Assembly: GCA_036937835.1 (NCBI GenBank)
Contig: CM072871.1
Coordinates: 5,137,001-5,201,000 of the forward strand
Direction: 5' to 3'
Length of the DNA: 64,000 nt
Origin: Pampus argenteus
Taxonomy: Eukaryota > Chordata > Actinopteri > Scombriformes > Stromateidae
The translations under genes and the position numbers were made by a program. The notes under the pieces are model-generated. The model was not told the DNA's origin. It saw nothing but the letters and a program-made list of their open reading frames with translations, and made no database searches. Of this stretch, positions 63,421 to 64,000 are shown in pieces (positions within the stretch are counted from its first letter, which is position 1; the number at the start of each line of letters is the position of its first letter).

Positions 63421-64000
63421 GTCTGGAAAACAAAAAAATAAAAAAAATACCACGAAAACTATAATTCAGCTGTGCTTGTTTTGGGAAGAACCAGATCTTT
63501 TACTTAAAACATATTTTATTAATCATCATTACTATGAACAAAAAATAGTTTGGGTTATTTCACATAACATATTTCTATATTTGTGTTTTTCTCACTGGTT
63601 TGAAGTAGGTGTCACATACTGTACATCAAAGTAAAAACATGTATCTATGCATTCAAAACTTTCCAAATTGTTCAGGTTACTTTTTCAAAGAAAGCACAAC
63701 TCAGCTTGTTAAAATCAGTTGTTTTAGGCTCTTTTATGGTTCTGGAGAGGCTTTGTTAGGACTGAGTAAAATAACTCGATAATGCTTTGACATTAAACAC
63801 GTTTTTAACAGAAAGTCTGTGTTAAAAACTGGGGTGTGGAGTTTGGCATGAACCAGATCGGGGAGGATTTCATGAAAATACTTACCGTATAGAGCTTGAT
63901 TAATAGTAGGAACATATTATGGCTAACAGTCAGATTTTGTGTGTAAAATCTTAACAACAAATAAACTATTAAATATTATTAGTAACTGATAGTTAGAGTA
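63421..64000 (+). other. intron or downstream sequence to window end, nothing recognised
   Basis: AT-rich, with no Gly-X-Y stretch on the plus strand. Presumed intron of the collagen gene. Confidence 0.55.

Noticed and set aside
1..64000. CRISPR arrays, bacterial operons, phage or viral genes
   Set aside because: No regularly spaced direct repeats with spacers, no bacterial gene organisation and no viral hallmark genes; all coding sequence is spliced vertebrate type.
1..64000. tRNA or rRNA genes
   Set aside because: I saw no B-box (ggttcgaatcc) type motif or rRNA core sequence; a tRNAscan run would be decisive.

Overview
The window is vertebrate nuclear DNA, most likely from a ray-finned (probably percomorph teleost) fish. 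This rests on two things: the protein-level match of the exons to vertebrate dystonin, with compact introns, and several dispersed-repeat signatures that I recognise as common in teleost genomes. There is no operon-like organisation, no CRISPR array, and no recognisable rRNA or tRNA. Both genes lie on the plus strand. I derived exon boundaries by hand from AG/GT signals plus reading-phase continuity; all listed internal junctions keep phase. The species cannot be named from the sequence.

Region 1 (1-50316) is the 3' two-thirds of dst (dystonin/BPAG1), a giant spectraplakin linking intermediate filaments, actin and microtubules. It enters the window inside the coiled-coil rod of the epidermal form (exon 1-522) and continues into a plakin-repeat exon with its own stop and polyA signals (674-2822), which is the end of the BPAG1e-type isoform. 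The long isoforms skip this and run through three small linker exons (3180-5054), a 4.6 kb exon of degenerate plakin repeats plus a long acidic disordered segment (5656-10299), a spectrin-repeat rod (10395-21479 and 28028-42811), two EF-hands (42922-43337), the GAR microtubule-binding domain (43426-46244) and a basic Ser/Arg-rich tail with an SKIP EB1-type motif that stops at 49470. Inside the 6.5 kb intron 21480-28027 lies an alternative first exon (26221-27515). It starts a shorter isoform with a probable N-myristoylation signal and is preceded by a GC-box/CCAAT promoter candidate.

Region 2 (about 50317-52055) is intergenic, with repeat sequence and possible 5' UTR of the next gene.

Region 3 (52089-63420, continuing past the window) is a FACIT-type collagen alpha-chain gene. 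It has a signal peptide, a TSPN (laminin-G-like) domain, a Cys-containing linker, many 54/45/36-bp Gly-X-Y exons, a non-collagenous break and the start of a further collagenous segment. In mammals the gene downstream of DST in the same orientation is COL21A1, so conserved synteny suggests a col21a1-type gene. However, no vWA domain is visible here, and the TSPN also resembles COL9A1.

The most notable points are an in-frame 432/441-bp tandem duplication inside the big plakin exon, the internal myristoylated start, three phase-supported GC-AG introns, 51-nt and 18-nt microexons, and the proline-poor, vWA-less collagen. I found no evidence of a wholly new biological system.
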